Source: Rhodococcus sp. W8901
Lineage (GTDB): Bacteria > Actinomycetota > Actinomycetes > Mycobacteriales > Mycobacteriaceae
DNA length: 64,000 bases
Assembly: GCF_013348805.1 (NCBI RefSeq)
Contig: NZ_CP054690.1
Coordinates: 2,294,001-2,358,000 of the forward strand
Direction: 5' to 3'
Part shown: positions 1-8,268 of the stretch, in pieces
How the letters are laid out: each line of letters opens with the position of its first letter
How positions within the stretch are numbered: the first letter of the stretch is position 1
The notes under the pieces: generated by a model
Seen by the model: the letters and a program-made list of their open reading frames with translations, nothing else
What the model was told of the DNA's origin: nothing
The model's database searches: none
Program-made: the position numbers and the translations under genes

Positions 1-1317
1 GAGGAGCGTCCCCGCGCCGGCATCCTGCGCGGCCGCGAGTTCGTGATGAAGGACTCGTACTCGTTCGACCTCACCGACGAGGGCCTGACGGCGTCCTACC
101 AGGCGCACCGCGACACCTACGAGCGGATCCTGTCCCGGCTCGGCGTCAAGTACGTCATCGTGTCCGCCACGTCGGGTGCGATGGGTGGCAGCGCGTCGGA
201 GGAGTTCCTGGCCGAGAGCGAGATCGGCGAGGACACCTACGTCCGCTGCATCGAGTCCGGCTACGCCGCCAACGTCGAGGCCGTCAAGACCCTGGCTCCC
301 GCGCCGATCCCGTTCGACGGGCTGCCGGCCGCCGAGGTTCGTGACACCCCCGGCACCGAGACCATCGACACCCTCGTCGAGTGGGCCAACGGCGCCGACC
401 TGGGCAAGACCGTGACCGCCGCGGACACGCTGAAGAACATCATGGTGAAGACCCGCGTGCCCGGCGGCGAGTGGGAACTGCTCGCGATCGGCATCCCCGG
501 CGACCGCGAGGTGGACGAGAAGCGCCTCGAGGCTGCGCTCGAGCCGGCCGAGTACGTGCTCATCACCGAGACCGATTTCAAGAACAACCCGTTCCTCGTC
601 AAGGGCTACATCGGCCCGAAGGCGCTGCAGGAGAACGGTGTCCGCTACCTCGTCGACCCGCGCGTCGTGGACGGCACCAGCTGGATCACCGGCGCCGACG
701 AGGAGGGCAAGCACTACGTGGGCCTGGTCGCCGGACGCGACTTCACCCCGGACGGCACCATCGAGGCCGCCGAGGTGCGCGACGGCGATCCGTCGCCCGA
801 CGGCGCCGGTGCACTGGTCGCCGCCCGTGGTATCGAGGTCGGTCACGTGTTCCAGCTGGGCCGCAAGTACACCGACGTGTTCAATGTCGACGTGCTCGGC
901 GAGAACGGTAAGCCTGTCCGCCCCACCATGGGCTCGTACGGCATCGGCGTCTCGCGTCTCGTCGCGGTCATCGCCGAGCAGCATCACGACGACAAGGGCC
1001 TGCGCTGGCCCGCCGAGGTCACCCCGTTCGACGTGCACCTGGTCATCGCGAACAAGGACGACGCGGCCCGCGAGGGCGCCGAGGCCCTGGCCGCCGAGCT
1101 GGACAAGGCCCGCGTCGAGGTGCTGTTCGACGACCGCAAGGCGTCGCCGGGCGTGAAGTTCAAGGACTCCGAGCTGATCGGCATCCCGCTGGTCGTGGTC
1201 GTGGGTCGCGGCTTCGCCGAGGGCAACGTGGAACTGCGCGACCGCTTCACCGGCGAATCCCGCGAGGTCCCCGTCGAGGGCGCGCTCGGGGAGATCCTCA
1301 CCGCGATCCGCGGCTGA
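1..1317 (+). CDS. proS: Prolyl-tRNA synthetase, 3' part (5' end outside window)
   Basis: Class II aminoacyl-tRNA synthetase that charges tRNA-Pro with proline in the cytoplasm. The frame is open from base 1, so the start lies upstream. The first residues carry the motif 2 region ([10 protein letters not shown], then VMKDSYSFD), followed by the editing-domain insertion typical of bacterial ProRS. Motif 3 is [10 protein letters not shown], at about residue 310 of the visible part, and the C-terminal anticodon-binding domain ends at the stop. In Mycobacterium proS sits just before the DUF4439/lipoprotein/rimP block; here about 34 kb of other genes lie between them. Identity is very secure. Confidence 0.97.
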   Translation, partial: EERPRAGILRGREFVMKDSYSFDLTDEGLTASYQAHRDTYERILSRLGVKYVIVSATSGAMGGSASEEFLAESEIGEDTYVRCIESGYAANVEAVKTLAPAPIPFDGLPAAEVRDTPGTETIDTLVEWANGADLGKTVTAADTLKNIMVKTRVPGGEWELLAIGIPGDREVDEKRLEAALEPAEYVLITETDFKNNPFLVKGYIGPKALQENGVRYLVDPRVVDGTSWITGADEEGKHYVGLVAGRDFTPDGTIEAAEVRDGDPSPDGAGALVAARGIEVGHVFQLGRKYTDVFNVDVLGENGKPVRPTMGSYGIGVSRLVAVIAEQHHDDKGLRWPAEVTPFDVHLVIANKDDAAREGAEALAAELDKARVEVLFDDRKASPGVKFKDSELIGIPLVVVVGRGFAEGNVELRDRFTGESREVPVEGALGEILTAIRG

Positions 1318-1355
1318 CGAAGCTCCGCGTACCGCCACCGCGGCACGTTTGATCA

Positions 1356-1390
1356 GTGGCCGCCCACCCCTGACCGGGGTGGGCGGCCAC
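1356..1390. terminator. 15-bp perfect hairpin after proS
   Basis: Arms 1356-1370 (GTGGCCGCCCACCCC) and 1376-1390 are exact reverse complements around a 5-nt loop (TGACC). It lies 38 bp after the proS stop and about 90 bp beyond the stop of the convergent SDR gene, so it could act on both. No U-tract follows, as is common for actinobacterial hairpins. Confidence 0.7.
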
Positions 1391-1481
1391 TCGTATACAT
1401 TCGGCCGACGGACAGCTCGAGGGGGGCAAGCCCCCGGCCCGCGGGCCGTCACGCCGACTGCCATCGGTGAGTCCGTTCGGA

Positions 1482-2297
1482 TCAGCGCTTGATCCCGGCG
1501 TCGTACTCGGCGCGTCCGGCGTCGACGTCCAGGAACACCCGCTCGAGTCCGGTCGCCCGCCGCAACAGGCGGGCGACCGGTCGCGGGAACAGCGGCCACA
1601 GCAGCGCACCGGACAGGCGTCCCGGCACGACGGCCCGGCGGCGACCGGTCCGCAGGATCTGCACGACTGCCTGCGCGACCTGTTCCGGCCGGATCGGGGC
1701 GATCAACCGTCCGGGATGAGTACCGGCGAGCAGTCCGGTGCTCGTGAACGTCGGCAGCACCGTGCCGACCCGCACCCCGTGCGCGGCCAGTTCGGCGTCG
1801 GCGGCGTCGCCGAAGCACAGCACCGCGGCCTTGGTGGCGTTGTAGACGGCCATGCCCGGAGCCGGGATGCATCCGGCGATCGAGGCGATGTTGACGATCC
1901 GGCCGCCGCCGGATGCCCTCATCGCCCGTCCCGCGGCGCGGGTGCCGTGCACCACCCCGCGCAGGTTGACGTCCACCACGGTGTCGACGATCGCGTCGTC
2001 CTGCTCGAGCAGTGGGCCGAGCGGCATGACGCCGGCGTTGTTGATCCAGCCCCACGGGGGACCGAGGGTCGACCGCACACGGGCGAGGAAGGACTCGACC
2101 GAACGGGGATCGGTGACGTCGAGGACCGCACCGAAGACGCCGACGGCGTCGGCGGTGCGCCGCACCTCGGCCTCGTCGATGTCGCCGATCGCGACCAGTG
2201 CGCCGGCGTCGCGCAGCGCCGTTGCGGTCGCCCTCCCGATGCCCCGCGCTCCGCCGGTCACCACGACGACGCGACCGGTGATGTCGGTTCTTCTCAC
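1482..2297 (-). CDS. Short-chain dehydrogenase/reductase
   Basis: Classical SDR oxidoreductase of 271 aa, predicted cytosolic and NAD(P)-dependent. The nucleotide-binding motif TGGARGIG is at residues 14-21, NNAG at 86-89, and the catalytic Ser139 and YxxxK (Tyr152, Lys156) are all present, so it should be active. The GTG start at 2297 overlaps the stop of the upstream ligase gene in a GTGA, indicating translational coupling. It is the last gene of the six-gene P450 cluster. From memory, an SDR next to a TetR and CYP136 also occurs in M. tuberculosis (Rv3057c-Rv3059). The substrate is unknown, perhaps a hydroxylated lipid or alcohol made by the cluster. Confidence 0.9.
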   Translation of the reverse strand: MRRTDITGRVVVVTGGARGIGRATATALRDAGALVAIGDIDEAEVRRTADAVGVFGAVLDVTDPRSVESFLARVRSTLGPPWGWINNAGVMPLGPLLEQDDAIVDTVVDVNLRGVVHGTRAAGRAMRASGGGRIVNIASIAGCIPAPGMAVYNATKAAVLCFGDAADAELAAHGVRVGTVLPTFTSTGLLAGTHPGRLIAPIRPEQVAQAVVQILRTGRRRAVVPGRLSGALLWPLFPRPVARLLRRATGLERVFLDVDAGRAEYDAGIKR

Positions 2298-3655
2298 GAG
2301 TGGCTCTCCTTCAGTTCGTCGAGCGTGCGGCGCAACACTTTTCCCGACGATCCGCGGGTCCGCGCGTCGACGAACACGACGTCGCGGGGCATCCGGGATC
2401 GGGGGAGTTCGGCTGCGAGATAGTCGCGGACGGCCTGCTCGTCGAGGCCCTGCTCGCACACCAGGTACGCCCGCAGGCGCTGCCCGAAGTCGGCGTCGGG
2501 GACGGGGGCGACCACGGCATCGGTGACGGCCGGGTGCGCCAGCAACACCACCTCGACCTCCTCGGGGAAGACGTTCTCGCCCCCGGAGACGATCATCGCG
2601 TCGGAGCGGCCCGCGACGTGGAGTCGGCCCGCCGCGTCGAGGTGGCCGCGGTCGCCGGTGTCGAGGAAGCCGTCGGCGTCGCTCTTGCGGGTGCCGTCGG
2701 TGTAGGTCTCGATCTGGCCCGGGGTGCGCACCAGAATCCGGCCCTCGGCGCCGGGTGGGACCGGACCGTCGTCGGTGTCGGCGATGCGAACTATGTTGCC
2801 GCGCGGGGGAACCCCCGCGCAGTCGGGCGCTACGGCGAGGTCGGCGGGTGTCGCGATGCTGATGTACGCCGCCTCGGTCGAGCCGTACAGGTTGTGCAGC
2901 ACCGGGCCCCACGCGTCGGTGACCTGCGCGACGAGGGAAGCGTCCAGTCGTGCGCCGCCGCTCGCGACGATCCGCAGCGCGGACAGGTCGGCCTCCGGCA
3001 TCGCGTCCACCACACCGAGCAGTCGGCGCAGCATCGTCGGCACCGCGATCAGGGCGGCGCAGCGGTGGGTATGCAGGTCGCGTAGCGCCTGGACGGCGTC
3101 GAATCGTCGCCGCAGCACCAGCGTGGACCCGAGGGTCAGCGTCAGCGTCGCGACCAGTAGACCCCAGCCGTGGAAGATCGGCGCCGCCACCAGGACTCGT
3201 TCGTCGCCGCGCAGCGGGATCTTCGACAGCAGACCCGCCGGCAGCAACAGCGTCGGCGAATCCCCGCGCGGTGCGCCCTTCGGCGTCCCGCTGGTGCCGC
3301 TGGTCAGGATCACCAGCGACGGCGGCCGCGGCGGCCGCGGCGGCCTGGGCGACAGGGTGTCCGGGGCGCCGGTCAGGAGAGCCGACAGCGACCCCTCCGT
3401 GTCCGGATCCTCGGTCCACGCGCACCAGCGCGGGCCGTCGAATCCCTCTACGACCGGGGTGAACTCCTCGTCGTGGATCACCGCGTCGAGGCGCTCCCGC
3501 GCGGCCACTTCGGTGACCTGACGGCGCCCGAAGTCGGAGTTGAGCAGCACCACACGGGCTCCGGCGGCCGACGCCGCGCACAGCGCGACGACGGCGTCGG
3601 CGTGGTTGCGGCACAGGATGCCCACCTCGTCGACGATGTGCATGGCTCGCCTCAT
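2294..3655 (-). CDS. AMP-binding acyl-CoA synthetase, FadD12-like, N-terminally short
   Basis: ANL-superfamily enzyme (453 aa) expected to activate a carboxylic acid as acyl-AMP and then acyl-CoA. The P-loop LTSGTSGTPKG is at about residues 117-127, with YGSTEAAY, the SGGENVFP hinge region and the late catalytic lysine (SSGKVLRR) near the C-terminus. Relatives carry about 70-80 residues before the VGILCRNH segment; here that segment is at residue 11. The ATG (3655) overlaps the stop of the aldehyde dehydrogenase gene, so there is no room for the missing part. The GTGA overlap at its end couples it to the SDR gene. It may be a degraded or non-functional FadD; the catalytic core itself is intact. 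Confidence 0.8.
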   Translation of the reverse strand: MRRAMHIVDEVGILCRNHADAVVALCAASAAGARVVLLNSDFGRRQVTEVAARERLDAVIHDEEFTPVVEGFDGPRWCAWTEDPDTEGSLSALLTGAPDTLSPRPPRPPRPPSLVILTSGTSGTPKGAPRGDSPTLLLPAGLLSKIPLRGDERVLVAAPIFHGWGLLVATLTLTLGSTLVLRRRFDAVQALRDLHTHRCAALIAVPTMLRRLLGVVDAMPEADLSALRIVASGGARLDASLVAQVTDAWGPVLHNLYGSTEAAYISIATPADLAVAPDCAGVPPRGNIVRIADTDDGPVPPGAEGRILVRTPGQIETYTDGTRKSDADGFLDTGDRGHLDAAGRLHVAGRSDAMIVSGGENVFPEEVEVVLLAHPAVTDAVVAPVPDADFGQRLRAYLVCEQGLDEQAVRDYLAAELPRSRMPRDVVFVDARTRGSSGKVLRRTLDELKESHS

Positions 3656-5181
3656 GCTCGGTGCCGCACTGCGAGCAGGGCGCGGGTGCCGGCGTTCATC
3701 GCGGCCAGCAGGGGCCCGCGGAGTCGGTCGGGGTAGGCGGTCGCGACGCGTTGGGTGGTGACCGTCTGCGGTTCGGTGTAGCGGACGATGCCCTCGCGAC
3801 CGTGTCGGCGCCCGGTCCCGCTGGTGCGCATGCCGCCCATCGGGGCGCCCAGTGACGCGATCGCGGACAGGTAGCCGTCGTTGACGTTCACCGAACCGGC
3901 CACCACCTGGGCGGCGATCCGGCGTCCGCGCCGCACGTCGCGGGTCCACACGCTCGCGCTCAGTCCGTACTCGCCCTCGTTGGCCCGACGGACCGCCTCC
4001 ACCTCGGACGCCACGGGGTAGACGGAGACGACCGGACCGAAGGTTTCCTCGGCGTGGACCGCCATCTCGGCCGTCACGCCGGTGAGGACGGTCGGCTCGT
4101 GGAACAGCGGGCCGAGATCGGGGCGTGCCCGGCCGCCGGTCACGGCGGTCGCGCCCTTCGCGAGAGCGTCCGCGATATGCTTCTCGGTGGCCTCCAGCTG
4201 GCGGCGGGACGTCAGCGAACCCATGTCCACGTCGTAGCCGTACCCGGCGCCGATCCGAAGCCGCTCGGTGCGCGTGACCAGTTCGCGCACGAACCGGTCG
4301 AACACGCTCTCGTGCACGTAGATCCGCTCGATGCCGATGCACATCTGCCCGGCGTTGGAGAACGCCGCCTGCACCGCGCCGCGCACGGCGGCCGCGAGAT
4401 CCGCGTCGGCGCACACGATCATCGGGTTCTTCCCGCCCAGCTCGAGCGAGGCCCCGATCAGTCGGTCCGCGCAGCGCCGGGCGATCTCCCGGCCGGTTGC
4501 GGTGGACCCGGTGAAGCTCACGTAGTCCACCTCGGCCACCAGCGCGGGCCCGATGCGGCTGCCGGGACCGGCCACCACCTGCCACACCGCCTCCGGCGCC
4601 CCGGCCCGAATCGCCAGGTGGCGGGCGTAGAGCAGCGTGAGCGGTGCCTGCGAGTCGGCCTTGCTGAGCACCGCATTGCCGGCGAGCAGCGCGGGGATCA
4701 CATCGCCGACGGCCAGGAACAGCGGGTAGTTCCACGGCGCGATCACCCCGACCAGGCCCTTGGGCCGGTAGCCGACGCGGGCGGAGACCAGTCCCGGCAC
4801 CGCGCCCCGGACGCGACGTTCGCCCAGATAGCGGGTGCTGTGGGCGGCGTAGTGCAGCGCGGTGGCGACGACGCCCTGCACCTCGACGGCGGTATGCACG
4901 CGGGCCTTGCCGGTCTCCCACTGCATGAGGTCGCACAGGCTGTCGTGGTGGTCGACGAGCAGACGCGCGAAGCGCGCCGCGATCGCCTGCCGGTCCCGGA
5001 CCGGCCGGGCCGCCCAACCCGGCTGCGCTGCCCGGCCCACGGCTGCGACGGCGGCCACCGATTCCGAGGACGTCTGCGGGACGGCGGGGAGCGGCTCGCC
5101 AGTGAACGGAACGGCGGCGCAGGAGAATTCGGAGGAGGTCGGCAGCTGGGCCAGCAGGCCCTCGTGCAGGGCGGTCAGCAC
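3652..5181 (-). CDS. Aldehyde dehydrogenase, succinate-semialdehyde dehydrogenase (GabD2) type
   Basis: NAD(P)-dependent ALDH of 509 aa, normal family length. It shows APWNYP at about 149-153, the general-base Glu248 in ELGGKNP and nucleophile Cys281 in NAGQMCI. Overall wording (QPKG/RPKGLVGVIAPWNYP, SNAGQxCIxIERIYV, APMGGM, GRRHG) closely matches mycobacterial GabD2, which oxidises succinic semialdehyde to succinate; other aldehydes are possible in this context. The GTG start at 5181 follows the TetR stop by 28 bp. Position inside the P450 cluster suggests oxidation of an aldehyde intermediate to an acid, which the adjacent ligase would convert to a CoA ester. Confidence 0.88.
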   Translation of the reverse strand: MLTALHEGLLAQLPTSSEFSCAAVPFTGEPLPAVPQTSSESVAAVAAVGRAAQPGWAARPVRDRQAIAARFARLLVDHHDSLCDLMQWETGKARVHTAVEVQGVVATALHYAAHSTRYLGERRVRGAVPGLVSARVGYRPKGLVGVIAPWNYPLFLAVGDVIPALLAGNAVLSKADSQAPLTLLYARHLAIRAGAPEAVWQVVAGPGSRIGPALVAEVDYVSFTGSTATGREIARRCADRLIGASLELGGKNPMIVCADADLAAAVRGAVQAAFSNAGQMCIGIERIYVHESVFDRFVRELVTRTERLRIGAGYGYDVDMGSLTSRRQLEATEKHIADALAKGATAVTGGRARPDLGPLFHEPTVLTGVTAEMAVHAEETFGPVVSVYPVASEVEAVRRANEGEYGLSASVWTRDVRRGRRIAAQVVAGSVNVNDGYLSAIASLGAPMGGMRTSGTGRRHGREGIVRYTEPQTVTTQRVATAYPDRLRGPLLAAMNAGTRALLAVRHRA

Positions 5182-5209
5182 GGCGCACCCGCGCGCGTGC
5201 GGACGGTGG

Positions 5210-5800
5210 TCACCACACCAGTCGGGTGAGGTACCTCTCGGCGTAGCGGCGCACCGCGGCGGGATCGGTCGTGTCCAACTGCCCGTGCGGATGCAGCATC
5301 AAAGACATCGCGATGCGCATGAGGATCTCGGAGGCCGCGAGCAGATCCTCCTCGGGCATCGCCGCCCCACTGTGACGCAGCGCCGCGGCGACCCGGGCGG
5401 CGGTCACCGCGATCGGCGCCCCGTCGGTCCGCGAGGTCACCTCGACCATCAGCTCCGGCTCGCTCTCGAGGATGCGCCCGATCAGCGGGATCTCGCGGGT
5501 CAATTGGATTCCCCGGGCGAAGCACTCGACGACCGCCTGCGCCGGGTCGAGATTCCGGGCAAGGGCGTCGAGTTGATCGAAGAACAGCCCCGCCTCGCGC
5601 AGGATCAGCACTTCGACCAGCGCGTCCTTGTTCGGGAACCGTCGGTAGAGGGTGCTGCGGCTGATTCCCGCCCGCTTCGCGATGTCGTCCATGTTGGTGC
5701 GCCGAATTCCGTAGCGCTCGAACTCCTCCCGCGCGGCGTCGAGCATCGCCTGCTCCGCGGTGGCGGCGGGTAGTGCGGTGGGAGTGCGGCGCGTGGTCAT
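5210..5800 (-). CDS. TetR-family transcriptional regulator of the P450 cluster
   Basis: 196-aa TetR/AcrR repressor. The N-terminal helix-turn-helix is clear (TNMDDIAKRAGISRSTLYRRFPNK, about residues 35-58), followed by a poorly conserved all-helical ligand domain. ATG at 5800 is chosen over the GTG one codon earlier. It lies 21 bp after the P450 stop and 28 bp before the aldehyde dehydrogenase gene, inside the cluster and on the same strand, so it probably regulates the cluster and responds to a substrate or product of it. A TetR gene beside CYP136 is also found in mycobacteria (recalled, not checked). Confidence 0.9.
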   Translation of the reverse strand: MTTRRTPTALPAATAEQAMLDAAREEFERYGIRRTNMDDIAKRAGISRSTLYRRFPNKDALVEVLILREAGLFFDQLDALARNLDPAQAVVECFARGIQLTREIPLIGRILESEPELMVEVTSRTDGAPIAVTAARVAAALRHSGAAMPEEDLLAASEILMRIAMSLMLHPHGQLDTTDPAAVRRYAERYLTRLVW

Positions 5801-5821
5801 CACCGGTCAGCATATCCATCG

Positions 5822-7165
5822 TCAGATCGCCCGCAGCGTCACCGGGAGGCGGTCCTTCGGAACCGGCAGCGTGGTGTTGTCGAGCTTCCAGGTGTAGCCG
5901 TCGGGGACCGACCACTCGTACTCGAGCAGGAGGTTGTGCATGATCGTCTTGATCTCCATCTGGGCGAAGTACAGGCCGATGCACTTGTGCACGCCACCAC
6001 CGAACGGCATCCATGCGTACCGATGCGACTTGTCCTCGGCGCGTTCGGGGGAGAAGCGGTCCGGATCGAACCGTTCGGGATCCGTCCACAGCGCCGGGTT
6101 GTGGTGGTTGACCATTCCGATCGCGCTGACGTACGTGCCCTTCGGGACGAAGTGTCCGTCGATCTCCGTGTCCTCCAAGGCTCGTCGGGCCAGACCGGGC
6201 ACCGGCGAGTTCAGCCGCAGCGACTCCTTCATGACGGCGTCCAGCACCGTGAACTCCGCGAGGTTGTCGTACGTGATGTCCCGCGGCAGCGCGCGGGACT
6301 GCGCGCGGGCCTTCTCCTGCCACTCCGGATGCAGGGCAAGGTAGTACGCCATCGTGGTGAGCGTGATGGTGGAGGTGTCGTGTGCCGCCATCAGCACGAA
6401 GATCATGTGGTTGACCACGTCCTCGTCGGTGAAGGTGTGGCCCTCCTCGGACCGTGCCCGACACAGCACGGAGAACAGGTCGGGGGTTTCGGTGGCGCGC
6501 TTGGCCGGCAGGTGCGCGCGGAAGAACTCCTCGAGCACGGCACGACCGGCCAGGCCGCGGGCCCACTTGGTTCCGGGGATGTTCCTGCGCACGAGGGACA
6601 TCCCGGCGTTGACGCAGTCGATGAAGGCCTTGTTGATCCGGCCGGCCTCCGGGCGCGGCAGATCCATGCCCAGGAAGATCTCCAGGGCCAGGTCCAGGGT
6701 GAGTTCCTTGAAGCGGTCCAGGATCAGGATGTTCTCGCCGACGGGTAGGCCACGGACGCCGTCGCGCAGCATCGGCTGCATGTCGTCCAGGTAGCCGCGC
6801 AGGTGCTTGTTGTTGAAGGCCTGCTGCAGGATCAGCCGGTGGTGTCGGTGTTCCTCGAAGTCCATCAACAGGATTCCACGGCGGAAGAACGGCCCGATGA
6901 GGAACCCCCACGCCGGCTCGGCGGCCAGCGCCTTCTGCCGATTCGCGGCCACCGACTCAGCGCCGTCGGCGGTGAGCGGCACGGCGAACTTCTGGCCGAA
7001 CGCGTTGATGTAGGTGATGTCCCCGAAGGCCTCCCGGCGCTGCGCCACCAGCCGAACCGGGTTGCGGAAGAATCGCAGGAGTTCGATGACCCCCGGATCG
7101 CCGGTACCGTTGATCGGGCGGAGGTCGCTGCCGGCCGGCGGTGGTGCCAACTGCTTGGTACGCAC
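5822..7165 (-). CDS. Cytochrome P450, CYP136-like
   Basis: 447-aa soluble bacterial P450 that would use O2 and electrons from a ferredoxin partner to hydroxylate a lipophilic substrate. I-helix oxygen-activation motif AHDTST at 261-266, ExxR (Glu314, Arg317), and haem-binding FGGGVHKCIG with Cys395. The stretches IGPFFRRGILLMDFEEH and VNHMIFVLMAAHDTST are close to M. tuberculosis CYP136 as I remember it. The GTG start at 7165 is preceded by AGGAG at suitable spacing; an open frame extends upstream to 7474 but runs antisense through the DUF2236 gene and is not protein-like. No ferredoxin or reductase gene is adjacent. The natural substrate of this family is not established to my knowledge. Confidence 0.93.
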   Translation of the reverse strand: MRTKQLAPPPAGSDLRPINGTGDPGVIELLRFFRNPVRLVAQRREAFGDITYINAFGQKFAVPLTADGAESVAANRQKALAAEPAWGFLIGPFFRRGILLMDFEEHRHHRLILQQAFNNKHLRGYLDDMQPMLRDGVRGLPVGENILILDRFKELTLDLALEIFLGMDLPRPEAGRINKAFIDCVNAGMSLVRRNIPGTKWARGLAGRAVLEEFFRAHLPAKRATETPDLFSVLCRARSEEGHTFTDEDVVNHMIFVLMAAHDTSTITLTTMAYYLALHPEWQEKARAQSRALPRDITYDNLAEFTVLDAVMKESLRLNSPVPGLARRALEDTEIDGHFVPKGTYVSAIGMVNHHNPALWTDPERFDPDRFSPERAEDKSHRYAWMPFGGGVHKCIGLYFAQMEIKTIMHNLLLEYEWSVPDGYTWKLDNTTLPVPKDRLPVTLRAI

Positions 7166-7173
7166 GGGATCTC

Positions 7174-8109
7174 CTATCGGGTGGGGGCGGATTCGCCGAG
7201 CGAGTTCAGCAGCGGTCGGGGGTCGATCCCGACCCGGCGCCACGCCTCGTACGCCCAGGGCAGGTACAGCGCGCGGAGCGGAAGCCGGTTGACGAGCGGG
7301 TTGATGCGGCGCGAGAACGCTGCGAAGCGTTGGAACTGCCTCTCCTTCTTCGGATTCCAGTCGAGTCCGCACACCTCGCGCATCTGCGGGGGAAGCGTGC
7401 CGACAACGACGATGCGCATGAACGCGTTGATCGGCGCGGACAGCAGGTTCCACACGGGCGCCGGAATCCGCCACGGTCGCGGCACGCCCTTGCGGATGTA
7501 CCCGGTGGCGTACAGGATCGTCGGCGTCGGCACGAACCGGTCGAGCATCTGCGCCCAGTACTCCAGGAACTCCTCGTAGGTCTGCGGCTGGCTCCGATCG
7601 CTGACCCCGTAGATCTGGTACCAGATCCGGCCCTCCTCGAAGATCCGCACCTTCTCCTCGTACGAGAGCCGGCGGATGAAGGTGTCGGTGATGTAGAGGA
7701 CCTGGTCGACGAAGGTGGCGTGCGCCCAGTAGAAGAGCTCCGGGTTGAGCGCGTGATAGCGCGAGCCGTCGCTGATCGTGCCCTTGATCGGCTTGTGGAA
7801 GTCGCGGACCGTGCGTCCCCAGTGATAGGGGTCGTCGCTGTAGACGGTCTTCATGATCGGCGGCCCGCTGCGGCGGGCCCGGCCGAGGGTGTCGGAGAAG
7901 ATCACCGAGTGGTCCTCGACCGCCTTACCGAGCTGCTCGACGCAGTTCTCGGTCCCGGCGAGTCGCTGGAAACCCAGTAGTCCGCGCACGTCGCCGTAGT
8001 ACTTCCAGATCAGTGAATCGGGGCCCAGGCGCGGCGAGTCGGCGGCGGACTCTGCGTCGACGGGCATGGGGACCGCCTCGCGGATGGCGGCGTCGAAGTC
8101 GAGCGGCAT
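7174..8109 (-). CDS. DUF2236 (MpaB / rubber-oxygenase-like) protein
   Basis: 311-aa protein of the DUF2236 family, whose few characterised members are haem-dependent oxygenases (MpaB, latex-clearing protein). Family hallmarks visible: the FHKPIKGTISDGSRYHALNPELFYWAHAT segment (HxxIxG, DGxxYxA, WxHAT), containing the likely haem-ligating histidines. No signal peptide is seen. ATG at 8109 has AGGGA seven bases upstream and is preferred over a TTG at 8145. It is the first gene of the minus-strand cluster and ends 8 bp before the P450 start, so two different haem oxygenases would be co-expressed. Function in this cluster is unknown. Confidence 0.85.
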   Translation of the reverse strand: MPLDFDAAIREAVPMPVDAESAADSPRLGPDSLIWKYYGDVRGLLGFQRLAGTENCVEQLGKAVEDHSVIFSDTLGRARRSGPPIMKTVYSDDPYHWGRTVRDFHKPIKGTISDGSRYHALNPELFYWAHATFVDQVLYITDTFIRRLSYEEKVRIFEEGRIWYQIYGVSDRSQPQTYEEFLEYWAQMLDRFVPTPTILYATGYIRKGVPRPWRIPAPVWNLLSAPINAFMRIVVVGTLPPQMREVCGLDWNPKKERQFQRFAAFSRRINPLVNRLPLRALYLPWAYEAWRRVGIDPRPLLNSLGESAPTR

Positions 8110-8156
8110 CGGTAGTTCCCTGTCTGCTTTGGGACGGTGGAACAAAAGTGTCTCGC

Positions 8157-8192
8157 TGTGTCAGAAACTAGCACCGAGTGATCTGTGACACA
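8157..8192. promoter_or_regulatory. Inverted repeat TGTGTCA-N22-TGACACA in the divergent promoter region
   Basis: Exact 7-bp arms at 8157-8163 and 8186-8192 lie between the divergently transcribed DUF2236 gene (start 8109) and the acyl-CoA dehydrogenase gene. Position fits an operator shared by the two transcription units, possibly for the cluster TetR, but the 22-bp spacer is long for a single dimer site. Low confidence. Confidence 0.3.
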
Positions 8193-8268
8193 AGAACGGA
8201 TCCGCTCGAACGACGAGTTGCTTCGCGAGAAAGTCCGCGCATGCGACGGGTCTCGGGGAGAGTGGACG

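Noticed and set aside
7166-7474. 103-residue N-terminal extension of the P450 frame
   Set aside because: It runs antisense through the DUF2236 gene and lacks P450 character; GTG 7165 has a proper ribosome-binding site.
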